A stretch of 64,000 bases of DNA from Acinetobacter sp. ANC 3813 (GTDB lineage Bacteria; Pseudomonadota; Gammaproteobacteria; Pseudomonadales; Moraxellaceae), in the NCBI RefSeq assembly GCF_002135435.1, contig NZ_NEGK01000009.1:62001-126000 (forward strand). The letters are read 5' to 3'. The notes under the pieces were generated by a model that was not told the DNA's origin, searched no databases, and saw nothing but the letters and a program-made list of their open reading frames with translations. Each line of letters begins with the position of its first letter. Position 1 is the first letter of the stretch. The position numbers were made by a program, and so were the translations under genes. Positions 38,077 to 47,160 of this stretch are shown here, piece by piece.

Positions 38077-38976
38077 TTAAAAACGGATCTGCTCCAAATT
38101 GTCTTCAATAATATGCAGCCATGCACGTGTAGCTGGACTCATTGCCACAGTTGTATTCCATGCCATGCTTAAAGTCCAGTTTAAGCTTGGATTCTGCAGC
38201 ACACTGACATTATATTTTTGCATATCCAATTGCTTGCAATAAATCTGAGGCAGTAGCGCAATGCCGACATCAGACTCCACCATTTTGGCTATAAAATCCC
38301 ATTGACTGCTTTTACAGACCACATTGGGTTCAAAACCAGCAAAATTGCAGGCCTGAATAATCATGTTATTCAGGGTAAAAGTATCTGCATATAACAAAAA
38401 AGATTCTTCTTTCAATTCATTCAATGAAACCTGTTCACGGTCATGCCATTGCGAATGCTTGGCAGAAAGCAGACATAGCGGAGAGTCCATAATTTGAATG
38501 CCGCTTAATATTGGCTTTAAATGTCCAAGTAATATACCTACATCAATACGCTTTTCTAAAATCGCATCCTCAATACCTGTTGCGCCAACCTCTAAAAAAC
38601 TCAACTCGATGTTTGGATATTGTTTATGAAATTTGGCAATCAGTTTACTCAGTAAAACTGAACCTAAAGGCGGCAAACCTAAAATCAGCCGGCCTTGTTT
38701 TAAGGCTCGTACCTGCATGACTGTTTCTGCTATACGCTGCTGTTCATTTAAAATAACGAGCGCATGCTGGTAAATTTTTTCGCCTAAATTAGTCATTACT
38801 GCTTCACGCTTGCGGCCAGCGCCCCCTTTATGAAATAAAGGTACACCTATTTCTTCTTCTAACTGTTTAATCATTTTACTAATGGTCGGCTGTGTGACGC
38901 ACAGCTCCTCTGCCGCCAAACTAAAACTTTGCTTTTGCACAATGGTCACAAAAACATTCAGCGCTTTAATATCCAC
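38077..38976 (-). CDS. cidR: LysR-family regulator, CidR-like
   Basis: 299 residues. Winged helix FVTIVQKQSFSLAAEELCVT with QPTISKMIKQLEEEIGVPLF (residues 8-46), then a LysR substrate-binding domain (GRLILGLPPLGSVLLSKLIA). Divergent from cidAB with 99 bp between. In Gram-positive bacteria CidR activates cidABC in response to acetate; the name here is inferred from that layout. Confidence 0.8.
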   Translation of the reverse strand: MDIKALNVFVTIVQKQSFSLAAEELCVTQPTISKMIKQLEEEIGVPLFHKGGAGRKREAVMTNLGEKIYQHALVILNEQQRIAETVMQVRALKQGRLILGLPPLGSVLLSKLIAKFHKQYPNIELSFLEVGATGIEDAILEKRIDVGILLGHLKPILSGIQIMDSPLCLLSAKHSQWHDREQVSLNELKEESFLLYADTFTLNNMIIQACNFAGFEPNVVCKSSQWDFIAKMVESDVGIALLPQIYCKQLDMQKYNVSVLQNPSLNWTLSMAWNTTVAMSPATRAWLHIIEDNLEQIRF

Positions 38977-38995
38977 CGATATTATTCCAATTCAG

Positions 38996-39026
38996 CATAA
39001 TTATTTTTTTATTATTCATAATTATT
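38996..39026. promoter_or_regulatory. Direct repeat pair in the cidR-cidA intergenic region
   Basis: CATAATTATT occurs at 38996-39005 and again at 39017-39026, exactly 21 bp (two helical turns) apart, in the 99 bp between the divergent LysR gene and cidA. A plausible LysR-type binding region. Confidence 0.4.
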
Positions 39027-39075
39027 CATGCAGGTCAATTTTACAATAGGCTAAATCCATATGATTTAATCAGTT

Positions 39076-39522
39076 ATGTTTCGCTTACCGCAATCTCCCC
39101 ACATCATGTATCTGCTCAAAACCACGGCACAATTAGGCTTGCTCATCCTGATTTGGTCGTTGGGCAGTTTTATCCAGCAGATGTTGAAACTGCCTATTTC
39201 TGCAGGCGTAATTGGTTTACTGCTCCTGACTGCAGCCTTAATCAGCGGTATTTTTAAACTTGAATGGATTAAGCAGGGTTCAGACTTGCTCTTAGCTGAG
39301 CTGGTTTTGTTTTTTGTACCAATTGTTGTCGGGCTTATAAAATATAAAGAATTGCTACTGACTCAGGGCTGGCAATTGGCCTTAGCTGTCGTTGCAGGAA
39401 CCATTTGTGTAATGATCTGTACAGCATATTGTGTATATTGGGGTTTTAAACTTGAAGCAAAGCTGAAAAATCGAACAAAGCCTGAATCCACTTCAACCCA
39501 CGAAATTATTCAAGGCAAATGA
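39076..39522 (+). CDS. cidA: CidA/LrgA-family membrane protein
   Basis: 148 residues with four hydrophobic segments and the family middle LPISAGVIGLLLL with EWIKQGSDLLLAELVLFFVP. Holin-like or organic-acid/murein-related inner-membrane protein, paired with CidB. Its gene ends 1 bp before the cidB start. Confidence 0.87.
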   Translation: MFRLPQSPHIMYLLKTTAQLGLLILIWSLGSFIQQMLKLPISAGVIGLLLLTAALISGIFKLEWIKQGSDLLLAELVLFFVPIVVGLIKYKELLLTQGWQLALAVVAGTICVMICTAYCVYWGFKLEAKLKNRTKPESTSTHEIIQGK

Positions 39523-39523
39523 T

Positions 39524-40219
39524 ATGAATATGCTCTCACTCTTTTGCTTTGCTCTGACTTTGATTCTGTATGTGTTCATCAAAAAACTACATAAAAGGCA
39601 TCCTTATTTGCTGCTGTCACCCGCATTGTTTGCGCCCTTTTTAATTATCGTTTTTATGCTTATTTTTGATGTGTCTTATGATACATATATTGAAGAAAAC
39701 AAATGGCTGGTCTGGCTGCTAGGCCCTGCAACTGTGGCTTTTGCCATTCCAATTTATGAATATCGGCAAGTAATTAAAAACCATCTGATTTCAATCAGTT
39801 TAGGTATCGCAGTCGGCATGCTCTGCGGTATCGTAAGCGCATTTTATCTCGCTAAAATGTTCAATTTTGATCAAGTAACGACCCTCAGTTTAATGTCTCG
39901 CTCTATTTCTACGCCTTTTGCGATTGAGCTGACCAACAACATTGGCGGATCTGCCGAACTGGTCATTTTATTTACCATGATTACAGGTATGGCTGGCGTC
40001 GCATTTGCCGATCTGGTTTTAGCTGGATTAAAATTGCACTCAAAATTTGCGCAAGGTGCTGCCTTAGGCAATTCTGCGCATGGCTTTGGAACAAGTAAGG
40101 CCTTTATGCGCCATAAAGAAGAAGGTGTAGCTGCTTGTTTAAGTATGGTTCTGGCAGGTGTATTTATGGTGTTATTAGGCCCGAGCCTAATTCACGGAGT
40201 GATTTGGATACTCCAATAA
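39524..40219 (+). CDS. cidB: CidB/LrgB-family membrane protein
   Basis: 231 residues, mostly hydrophobic (about 6-7 helices), with conserved LLGPATVAFAIPIYEYR and SISTPFAIELTNNIGGSAEL plus GNSAHGFGTSKAF. Partner of CidA; plant and bacterial homologs export glycolate/pyruvate-like acids. Second gene of the cidAB operon. Confidence 0.9.
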   Translation: MNMLSLFCFALTLILYVFIKKLHKRHPYLLLSPALFAPFLIIVFMLIFDVSYDTYIEENKWLVWLLGPATVAFAIPIYEYRQVIKNHLISISLGIAVGMLCGIVSAFYLAKMFNFDQVTTLSLMSRSISTPFAIELTNNIGGSAELVILFTMITGMAGVAFADLVLAGLKLHSKFAQGAALGNSAHGFGTSKAFMRHKEEGVAACLSMVLAGVFMVLLGPSLIHGVIWILQ

Positions 40220-40229
40220 TAAAATATTA

Positions 40230-40249
40230 GGTCTGGTGAGAGCCAGACC
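40230..40249. terminator. Terminator hairpin after cidB
   Basis: GGTCTGG, a 6-nt loop and CCAGACC form a perfect 7-bp stem 11 bp past the cidB stop. The T content after it is weak. Confidence 0.6.
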
Positions 40250-40384
40250 ACTTATTCAATTTTAAAATCAATCATAATATTTTAAATAAACTTTACTTTT
40301 AAAAATAACATCCACTCAAGGGTGTCATTTTAAAAGAATAGTGAAAAAAATTAGATCTAATAATCTTATCCATTCTATATAAAG

Positions 40385-40819
40385 TTAATAATCAATATTA
40401 ACGGTAATTCGATCCCGATAATCTCCTACTGCCAAGCTTTCTAAATTAATCGCACCTAATCGGGCTAAAATTGTATAAGTATGATTTGCCTTTTTATTCT
40501 GAGAAATTGTTTTATTCCACTCAGCACCCGCATCACCGCTCAAATCATATTTTATATCCAGCGTGTTTTTAAGTTTCGTGTATCCTAAAGCAGATTCATT
40601 CTTTAAAAAGCTTTGACCATTACTATTTTGTAAATTTTGACTATTAAATTGAATTGAAAAAGCATCATCACATTTAATATTAAACTGAATCGTTGATGTT
40701 TCTCCAGAGTTAGGCTGTAAACGGAGAACTCCTGCACCAGTATCTGAAATTGTACAAATCGCAAAAGTACTAGAACATGTAAATACAATAAAAACTGCAG
40801 CTAAAATTTTTGCAATCAT
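40385..40819 (-). CDS. Short SCPU-domain protein, pilus operon terminal subunit
   Basis: 144 residues: signal peptide (KILAAVFIVFTCSSTFA), then one spore-coat-U-type domain with the cysteine pair C22/C50 region (AICTIS and IKCDDAFSI). It holds the place of the tip adhesin CsuE in csu loci. CsuE is about twice as long with two domains; this one has a single domain and would be either a minimal tip or a terminator subunit. Ribosome site AAGGAG, 13 bp after the usher stop. Confidence 0.7.
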   Translation of the reverse strand: MIAKILAAVFIVFTCSSTFAICTISDTGAGVLRLQPNSGETSTIQFNIKCDDAFSIQFNSQNLQNSNGQSFLKNESALGYTKLKNTLDIKYDLSGDAGAEWNKTISQNKKANHTYTILARLGAINLESLAVGDYRDRITVNIDY

Positions 40820-40832
40820 GTTTCATCTCCTT

Positions 40833-43172
40833 CTACTTACAAACCAATTGCAGAGGTTCTTTTGATTTATCTTCATACTTTAGTTCAAAATCAACCGTAC
40901 ATGTTTCACTTGCTGACATCTGAACATGTAATTGGTGCACACCTGCTGTTAAGCCATAGACTGTGACTACATCATCGCTGCCAATAGGATAAATATCATC
41001 CATGTTTCCATCGAGAGTAACTTGACTGCCTTTTACTATTGGTTTTCCTGCTAAATCCACCAACTTTAAATCTACCTCTTTGGTATGTATGACTGGAAAT
41101 TCAACAATATAGCCACGCTTATTGAGCGGCATAATTGACTTACGCGCAGTAGAAACTTTATCTTCAATTTGCAGCTGATTTTCATTGAATGACACATGTT
41201 GATTTGTATATGCAATGAGATCATGAACAAATATCTCACCATGCTTATTTGTTTTACCTATAAACAAATCATTGCGATAAACATCAATATTCGGACTATC
41301 TGTTACTTTAACCAATGAAAAGCCATTATTAACAGATTTTGTTAAGTCAACACTGCTCCCCAGCCAAGTTAAAGCGCCATGAAAAGCAGCACTATAATTA
41401 TTCTGATCACCTGTTTTTAAATATTGCAGATCTAAATCGCCAGCTTTTGATTTTAACCGCGTTGCTACATTCCCAGTATTTTCATCATTCGAACGCCCAC
41501 CGCCAACAGAATAATCAACGCCAACTGCGTTTGAACTATTTTTAACAAATGTAAGATTGTTTGAATCTGAATCTGTCTGATTAAAATAAGCTGCATGCTT
41601 ATCATCAAAGCGATAACTCAGGGACAGATCCACACGATTGTTATCCTGATTAATGGCATCGTAACTAAACCCGACAGACATGTTTAAATTATCAAAAAGA
41701 CTTCGGCTAGAACGAATAGAAAAAATTCGCTCATTTTCCCGCTCTGAATCATCACGAAATAACCGATCAATATATGTCAGTGATAAATTTCCGAGAAATG
41801 GAATAGCGGATTTTGAAAAATATAATAAGTTTTCTTGTTCCGGAAGAAAACTATCATCCTCCATGCCTAACATTTTAAAATCACGGCTATAATACTGATA
41901 CTTAAGCCCAAAACTGTATAACTTATAATCCCGCTTAAATTCAGTACTGACAGTAAAGCCATCATTATGATGATCATTACTATAAGCTGAATTTACTTCC
42001 AACAATCCAAGCTTATATAGATATTGACTCCACAAAATCCCCGTACTGCTTAGATCATGACTATAATCAGAAATTGCTCCTAAAGTTGTACTGCTGCTTA
42101 GTCCGTGCCTAAAATATCCACTGGCAAACCATTCACGATAATCATCACTTGCCTCACTGTAATTATATCTAATTTTTCCGGCAGAAAAGCTGTAGTCCGT
42201 TAAACCTTTCTTTAATAACCTTTCACTGACAAAAATAGGAATATTTTGCACTGTCCGATTGCCCATAATATCTTGAACAATCATATCTGCACTGCCCAAA
42301 CCGCGAAAATTAATATTGCTGTCAATATTAAATTCACCTGGGTTTATTTTAGAATTATAAGCTTTATTGCCATTTATAATGAGATCTATGGTTGATGGAA
42401 CCAAAGCGCTCCCTTTTAAAGACGGAGTATTCCAATAAATAAAGTCTGGCCGCGAAACAAAATTTTTCCCCCATCGAAACCCGCCAAAATAATAGGATTG
42501 AGTTAAACCTGTATTCGTACTTACTACATCACCAATTTGTAAATTTGCAAGTTTTTTGGGGAACTCAAACGTCAGTGTCGTATTTAATCTAGTATGATGA
42601 CCAGCATCTAAATCATTGCTCGAATTCGTATTTTTTCTAAAAATATGACTACTATTTAGAAATGTATTTCTCCAAAAAATGCCTAAGTCTGCAACAGCGT
42701 TTGCCTGCTCAGAGTAGTCTCCACCCTGATAAAATAAATCATAATTTATAAAGCCGCCTAACCCTGGTAGCTCTGGCATTTGTATCTTGATATTTCCAAT
42801 ATTCTGACTCAGCATATAACTGGCAGGAATATCGATTTTTACTAATTGTAAATCTTGGTCTTCAGAAATTTCAATTTCTGGGTTTGATATTAAGCAATAA
42901 GAAATAGAACCCTGAGAAATTTGCTGAAATTTGTCTAAATCCATAAAATTTGACTGCAGTACGCTGCATTCAATATAGTGTTTTTTATCCACTATACTCA
43001 ACATAGCATCACGATGCTGATCTATGCCATTAATCCATAAACCTAAAATTGCATCGTCATTGCGCAGAATATCTGCATCACCAGCTGCATGCAGTTCGCC
43101 TGCCAAAGTAAAGTCTGCATGTGCTAGAGCTAAAATCGCAAGAAATATAAGATTATATTTTGCTTTGAGCAT
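40833..43172 (-). CDS. Outer membrane usher, archaic (CsuD-type)
   Basis: 779 residues with a signal peptide (about residues 1-24), N-terminal domain, a long beta-barrel region rich in alternating hydrophobic/aromatic residues, and C-terminal domains ending with a C-x-V-DFEL segment and the final LVCK. Ushers form the outer-membrane pore through which pilins are assembled. Short gap (5 bp) after the chaperone gene. The length is close to CsuD (about 830). Confidence 0.87.
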   Translation of the reverse strand: MLKAKYNLIFLAILALAHADFTLAGELHAAGDADILRNDDAILGLWINGIDQHRDAMLSIVDKKHYIECSVLQSNFMDLDKFQQISQGSISYCLISNPEIEISEDQDLQLVKIDIPASYMLSQNIGNIKIQMPELPGLGGFINYDLFYQGGDYSEQANAVADLGIFWRNTFLNSSHIFRKNTNSSNDLDAGHHTRLNTTLTFEFPKKLANLQIGDVVSTNTGLTQSYYFGGFRWGKNFVSRPDFIYWNTPSLKGSALVPSTIDLIINGNKAYNSKINPGEFNIDSNINFRGLGSADMIVQDIMGNRTVQNIPIFVSERLLKKGLTDYSFSAGKIRYNYSEASDDYREWFASGYFRHGLSSSTTLGAISDYSHDLSSTGILWSQYLYKLGLLEVNSAYSNDHHNDGFTVSTEFKRDYKLYSFGLKYQYYSRDFKMLGMEDDSFLPEQENLLYFSKSAIPFLGNLSLTYIDRLFRDDSERENERIFSIRSSRSLFDNLNMSVGFSYDAINQDNNRVDLSLSYRFDDKHAAYFNQTDSDSNNLTFVKNSSNAVGVDYSVGGGRSNDENTGNVATRLKSKAGDLDLQYLKTGDQNNYSAAFHGALTWLGSSVDLTKSVNNGFSLVKVTDSPNIDVYRNDLFIGKTNKHGEIFVHDLIAYTNQHVSFNENQLQIEDKVSTARKSIMPLNKRGYIVEFPVIHTKEVDLKLVDLAGKPIVKGSQVTLDGNMDDIYPIGSDDVVTVYGLTAGVHQLHVQMSASETCTVDFELKYEDKSKEPLQLVCK

Positions 43173-43177
43173 AAATT

Positions 43178-43906
43178 TTATAGCCCCGCAATATCGTATA
43201 TTTGACTACCCTTTTGTGAATCTGTCTGCATTACAAATTTCAATTTTTTACCAGTAATATCGACGCCATCCACAGGCATAGCTGCTTCGCGATTAGGCAA
43301 TATGTATTTCATGGTTTCCATATCTTTTAATACTTTTCCAGAAGCATCCTGAATACTGAACTTTGTCACTTGAAAGTGAGCGCTTCCGCTATTTTTAATA
43401 TGAAGAATAGTTTTATTTTTGGTATCTTTCTTCAGATAGAAAGACATCTCTGGTTTAAAGCCACTGCCTACAAACACTGGGACACTGAAATTTAGCGCAA
43501 TACTCATTCCAGTCTTTTGTAAAGGTGAAGGCATCTCATTAAATTTGACCCGCCATGAACCTTCCTGCTTTAAATTCATAGAAGCAATGGACTGTCTAAA
43601 ACCAAATCGTATTACTTTATTTCCGTCTGGTTTTAAAATCAGTGCCTTAGGATTAACCACCAAATCAGTATCTGACGTTAGAATTTCATTACCCGCTTCA
43701 TCTTGGCTCCAGCGGAAAACACTAATTTCATACGTACGGTCAGCTTTTTCACCTTTAGTGTTTAAGGTAGCCGTTGTACTTCGCTGATCACGCTCACCAG
43801 TAATATATAATTGCACAGGTGAAATTGTCAGATCAGCGTGTGCTATTGGCTTTATTAAAATCAATAAACTCAATAAAAGAATGGATTGATTATTTACAAA
43901 TCGCAT
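43178..43906 (-). CDS. Periplasmic pilus chaperone, CsuC-type
   Basis: About 242 residues with a signal peptide (SILLLSLLILIKPIAHA) and a PapD-like two-domain immunoglobulin fold: donor-strand region ADLTISPVQLYITGERDQRS with TTATLNTKG at the start and VIRFGFRQ before the second domain. It delivers pilins to the usher by donor-strand complementation. Start MRFVNNQ chosen because the signal peptide begins there; an ATG 21 bp upstream exists. Confidence 0.87.
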   Translation of the reverse strand: MRFVNNQSILLLSLLILIKPIAHADLTISPVQLYITGERDQRSTTATLNTKGEKADRTYEISVFRWSQDEAGNEILTSDTDLVVNPKALILKPDGNKVIRFGFRQSIASMNLKQEGSWRVKFNEMPSPLQKTGMSIALNFSVPVFVGSGFKPEMSFYLKKDTKNKTILHIKNSGSAHFQVTKFSIQDASGKVLKDMETMKYILPNREAAMPVDGVDITGKKLKFVMQTDSQKGSQIYDIAGL

Positions 43907-43991
43907 ATTTATTTGTCCCCCATACAAATCTGCTATTTATTGTTAGAACTTTAATTGCAATATTTTTAATTTAAAGCCATCATTTTTTTAA

Positions 43992-44465
43992 TTAATAATA
44001 GACATCAACTAGATAGGTATCAGTATAAATTCCAGCACGTGTAGTCGCTGTGATTGGTGAGTTTATAAGATCAATTTGTGCTGTTATTAAATATGCATCA
44101 ACAGAGGAACCAGGGCGCGGCAATGGCTGACTGCCAGCATGTAAAGTAACTATTGCGTTATCACTGACTGCACGTGTTTGAAATTTTGTTCTGATACGTT
44201 CATTTTGCGTATTTGAAATATACCCATACCAGCCACCTTCCCATTTCGCATTATCTGCAAAAATGGAATATGGCGTATTGCAGGTGACTGTATAACCTGC
44301 AGTTGTTTCGGATCCATCTTCTTTCAAAATAATTTCAGAAGCAACATTGGAAAAAGTACACTGCTTTGCAATTTCCACACTCATGGGAATTGATGAAGTT
44401 GCTGAAGCAGCAAAAGCTGGACTTGCCATCATCATTGCTGTTATCGCTAAGAAAATTGTTTTCAT
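43992..44465 (-). CDS. SCPU-type pilin subunit (copy D2)
   Basis: 157 residues: signal peptide ending AFAASA, then one spore-coat-U domain with cysteines in KQCTFSNV and VTCNTPYS and the C-terminal beta strand TDTYLVDVYY. It is a close paralog of the next gene (44555-45025), sharing TPYSIFADNAKWEGGW. Secreted structural subunit of the archaic chaperone-usher fiber, last pilin before the chaperone gene. Confidence 0.82.
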   Translation of the reverse strand: MKTIFLAITAMMMASPAFAASATSSIPMSVEIAKQCTFSNVASEIILKEDGSETTAGYTVTCNTPYSIFADNAKWEGGWYGYISNTQNERIRTKFQTRAVSDNAIVTLHAGSQPLPRPGSSVDAYLITAQIDLINSPITATTRAGIYTDTYLVDVYY

Positions 44466-44554
44466 AATTTCATCCTTGATGAAATATTTTATAATTATTA
44501 AAATTTAAAGCCATAAAAGGTAAATAGCTTACCTTTTAGTAAGTTTAAAAATTA

Positions 44555-45025
44555 TTAATAATAAACATCGACTAAATAAGTATCGGTATAAACACCAGCG
44601 CGAGTCGTTGGCATAATCGGTGAGTTCAACAGATCTACCTGTGCTGTAATTAGGTAATTTTCTGCTGAATATCCAGTACGGGATAATCTAGGCCCTACGT
44701 GCAGCGCAACTTCAACGTTGTCACTCAATGCAATCGTTTTAAATTTAGTCCACAAACGTTCATTTTCTGCATTGGATATATATGTGTACCAGCCACCTTC
44801 CCATTTCGCATTATCAGCAAAAATGGAATATGGCGTATTGCAGGTCACGGTATAACCAGCTGTAGTCACAGAGCCATCTTCTTTTAAAATAATTTCAGAA
44901 CTGACATTGGAAAATGTGCACTGCTTTGCAATTTCGATTTCCATAGGTATAGATGAAGATGTTGTAGCAGCAACTGCATGACCACCCATCATCAGTGCAG
45001 TAATCGCTAAAAGTATTTTTTTCAT
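44555..45025 (-). CDS. SCPU-type pilin subunit (copy D1)
   Basis: About 156 residues; signal peptide (LLAITALMMGGHAVAA), cysteines in KQCTFSNV and VTCNTPYS, C-terminal TDTYLVDVYY. Paired with the gene at 43992-44465; the middle part (residues 85-130) differs most, as expected for the exposed face. Start at the second ATG, which has AGGA at correct spacing. Confidence 0.82.
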   Translation of the reverse strand: MKKILLAITALMMGGHAVAATTSSSIPMEIEIAKQCTFSNVSSEIILKEDGSVTTAGYTVTCNTPYSIFADNAKWEGGWYTYISNAENERLWTKFKTIALSDNVEVALHVGPRLSRTGYSAENYLITAQVDLLNSPIMPTTRAGVYTDTYLVDVYY

Positions 45026-45051
45026 GAGCATATCCTCAATAATTTGAGAAC

Positions 45052-45519
45052 TTAGTAGTCGACACTAATGTTTAAGGTATCGTTATAGAAACCCGCTGGC
45101 GTTGTTGCTGAAACAGCTGTGACAAGCGCCGCTGTAACATTATAAAGATCTTCCGTTAAACCAGTCTGGGATAATGGCGTTCCAACATTGACTGGTACGG
45201 CTGTACCGCTTAAATCCACTCCAATTTGAGTGCTTAAGGTATGTGCTGCATTGGTCGTTGATTTTACAAATGTCGCAGCATTTGAAGTGTTTGACGTAGA
45301 CGTTGCAATGCTATACGGCGTGTTGCAGGTTACTTTAAACGTTCCTGTACCATTGGATGCATCAGTAGGGATGACGATATTCGTTGCGACATCACTGATG
45401 GTGCATTTTTTAGTAATGGTTAAGCTGACTGGAATACTTGCTGATGTTGTTGCCGCTTGAGTTAAAGCACTAGATAAAGCAGCGATTGCAGCTAAGCTAA
45501 TTTTTGTTAATGTTTTCAT
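45052..45519 (-). CDS. SCPU-type pilin subunit (copy B2)
   Basis: 155 residues, signal peptide ending LTQAAT, cysteines in KKCTISDV and VTCNTPYS. Almost identical to the gene at 46576-47043 at both protein and DNA level, differing in a few residues such as SNTSNAA against ANTANAA. That points to a recent duplication or gene conversion. The threonine/serine/alanine-rich sequence suits a CsuA/B-like major pilin. Confidence 0.85.
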   Translation of the reverse strand: MKTLTKISLAAIAALSSALTQAATTSASIPVSLTITKKCTISDVATNIVIPTDASNGTGTFKVTCNTPYSIATSTSNTSNAATFVKSTTNAAHTLSTQIGVDLSGTAVPVNVGTPLSQTGLTEDLYNVTAALVTAVSATTPAGFYNDTLNISVDY

Positions 45520-45551
45520 TTTTTTTCTCGTTTACTTTGGTTCGATTAAAA

Positions 45552-46046
45552 TTAATAAGTTACAGAAACACGAAATGTGTCTGTATACACACCCGCTGGG
45601 GTTGTTGCAGTAGTTGGATTTCTCAGTTTAAATTTTAAGATCGCATCGATAGGCGCACCGATAGGCAAAATGCCACCCGTCCACCAGTCTCGACTACCGC
45701 TATTCAATTCATAATTTCCATATGCCACAGAGTTGAACATATAGGTCTGAATAATTTGGATTGGCAATTTAATACCATCAGCATTTTTAAGACTTAAATT
45801 GCCAGAGTCCAATGAGTCTGTCGTTACGACAAAACTATAGGCGTCAATATTACAGCTCATAGTGAAATTACCTGTTGCCTGACTGCCATCTTCAGGTACA
45901 ACCACCGACGAACTTACATTTGAAAGCGTGCAACTTCTAGGCACATCAACCCCCATAGGAATACTGGCTGATGTTGTATCAGCTTGAGCCAAGCCACTTC
46001 CCAGTAATGTTGCTAAAATTGCAACAGATTTTATTAATGTTTTCAT
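45552..46046 (-). CDS. SCPU-type pilin subunit (copy C2)
   Basis: 164 residues, signal peptide (SVAILATLLGSGLAQA), cysteines in RSCTLSNV and MSCNIDAY, C-terminal GVYTDTFRVSVTY. Paralog of the gene at 46078-46548, with the same VPEDGS motif and end but a diverged middle. Confidence 0.8.
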   Translation of the reverse strand: MKTLIKSVAILATLLGSGLAQADTTSASIPMGVDVPRSCTLSNVSSSVVVPEDGSQATGNFTMSCNIDAYSFVVTTDSLDSGNLSLKNADGIKLPIQIIQTYMFNSVAYGNYELNSGSRDWWTGGILPIGAPIDAILKFKLRNPTTATTPAGVYTDTFRVSVTY

Positions 46047-46077
46047 TTTTTTCTCATATACTTAATTTGAATTAAAA

Positions 46078-46548
46078 TTAATAAGTTATAGTCACACGAA
46101 ATGTGTCTGTATATACACCAGCTGCTGTTGTAGCAGTTACTGGGCTTTTTAATTTTATTTTGACATATCCATTTACGGTATAATTTAGAAATCCGCTTCC
46201 TGCTTGCCATGTTTCCTTCATGTTAAGGTCTAGATACGTAATCATATTATTGACTAACGCGGAAATGGGTAATTTCTGCCCTGTAGAATTTTTCAGAGAT
46301 GCATATCCATCTTGATCGATAGAATCCATGCTCACTGAAGAGCTAAATCCATAATCCATATTGCATTTATAAGTAAAGTTGCCTATGGCTTCACTGCCAT
46401 CTTCAGGGACAATAATTCCTGTACTAACATTTGAAAATGTACAGCTTTTAGGAACATCTAATCCCATCGGAATAGACGAAGTCGCAGTATCAGCAATTGC
46501 ATGTCCGCCCAGCATCAGTGCTGTAATCGCTAAGAATATTTTTTTCAT
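46078..46548 (-). CDS. SCPU-type pilin subunit (copy C1)
   Basis: 156 residues, signal peptide (IFLAITALMLGGHAIA), cysteines in KSCTFSNV and YKCNMDYG, C-terminal GVYTDTFRVTITY. Paralog of 45552-46046. The signal peptide itself is nearer to that of copies D1/D2, suggesting a mosaic origin. Confidence 0.8.
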   Translation of the reverse strand: MKKIFLAITALMLGGHAIADTATSSIPMGLDVPKSCTFSNVSTGIIVPEDGSEAIGNFTYKCNMDYGFSSSVSMDSIDQDGYASLKNSTGQKLPISALVNNMITYLDLNMKETWQAGSGFLNYTVNGYVKIKLKSPVTATTAAGVYTDTFRVTITY

Positions 46549-46575
46549 GATTCTATCCTCAATGAATTAATTCAC

Positions 46576-47043
46576 TTAGTAATCAACACTAATGTTTAGG
46601 GTATCGTTATAGAAACCCGCTGGTGTCGTTGCTGAAACAGCTGTAACAAGCGCTGCCCGAACGTTATAAAGATCTTCCGTTAAACCGGTCTGGGATAATG
46701 GCGTTCCAACATTGACGGGTACGGCTGTACCGCTTAAATCCACTCCAATTTGAGTGCTTAAGGTATGTGCTGCATTGGTCGTTGATTTTACAAATGTCGC
46801 AGCATTTGCAGTATTTGCTGTCGTGGTTGCAATGCTATACGGCGTGTTGCAGGTTACTTTAAACGTGCCTGTACCATTGGATGCATCATTCGGGATGACG
46901 ATATTCGTTGCTACATCACTGATGGTACATTTTTTAGTGATGGTTAAGCTGACTGGAATACTTGCTGATGTTGTTGCCGCTTGAGTTAAAGCACTAGATA
47001 AAACAGCGATTGCAGCTAAGCTAATTTTTGTTAATGTTTTCAT
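46576..47043 (-). CDS. SCPU-type pilin subunit (copy B1)
   Basis: 155 residues, near-identical twin of 45052-45519, including the upstream bases with a T-run and TCTCG before the start. The copies bracket C1 and C2, giving the transcribed order A-B1-C1-C2-B2-D1-D2. Structural subunit of the fiber. Confidence 0.85.
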   Translation of the reverse strand: MKTLTKISLAAIAVLSSALTQAATTSASIPVSLTITKKCTISDVATNIVIPNDASNGTGTFKVTCNTPYSIATTTANTANAATFVKSTTNAAHTLSTQIGVDLSGTAVPVNVGTPLSQTGLTEDLYNVRAALVTAVSATTPAGFYNDTLNISVDY

Positions 47044-47075
47044 TTTTTTTCTCGTTTAATTATTTGAAATAGAAG

Positions 47076-47160
47076 TTAATAACTTACGATTCCACGAAAT
47101 GTATTTGTATCTATATAAATAACAGCGGCCTTAGTTTCTCCTATTGCATCAGAAAATGAT
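47076..47160 (-). pseudogene. C-terminal tail of a lost pilin gene
   Basis: Directly after the TAA of pilin A the same frame continues SFSDAIGETKAAVIYIDTNT then FRGIVSY and a stop at 47076-47078. This matches the C-terminal strand TPAGVYTDTFRVSVTY of pilins C1/C2. It looks like the remainder of another pilin gene after deletion or recombination. Confidence 0.65.
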
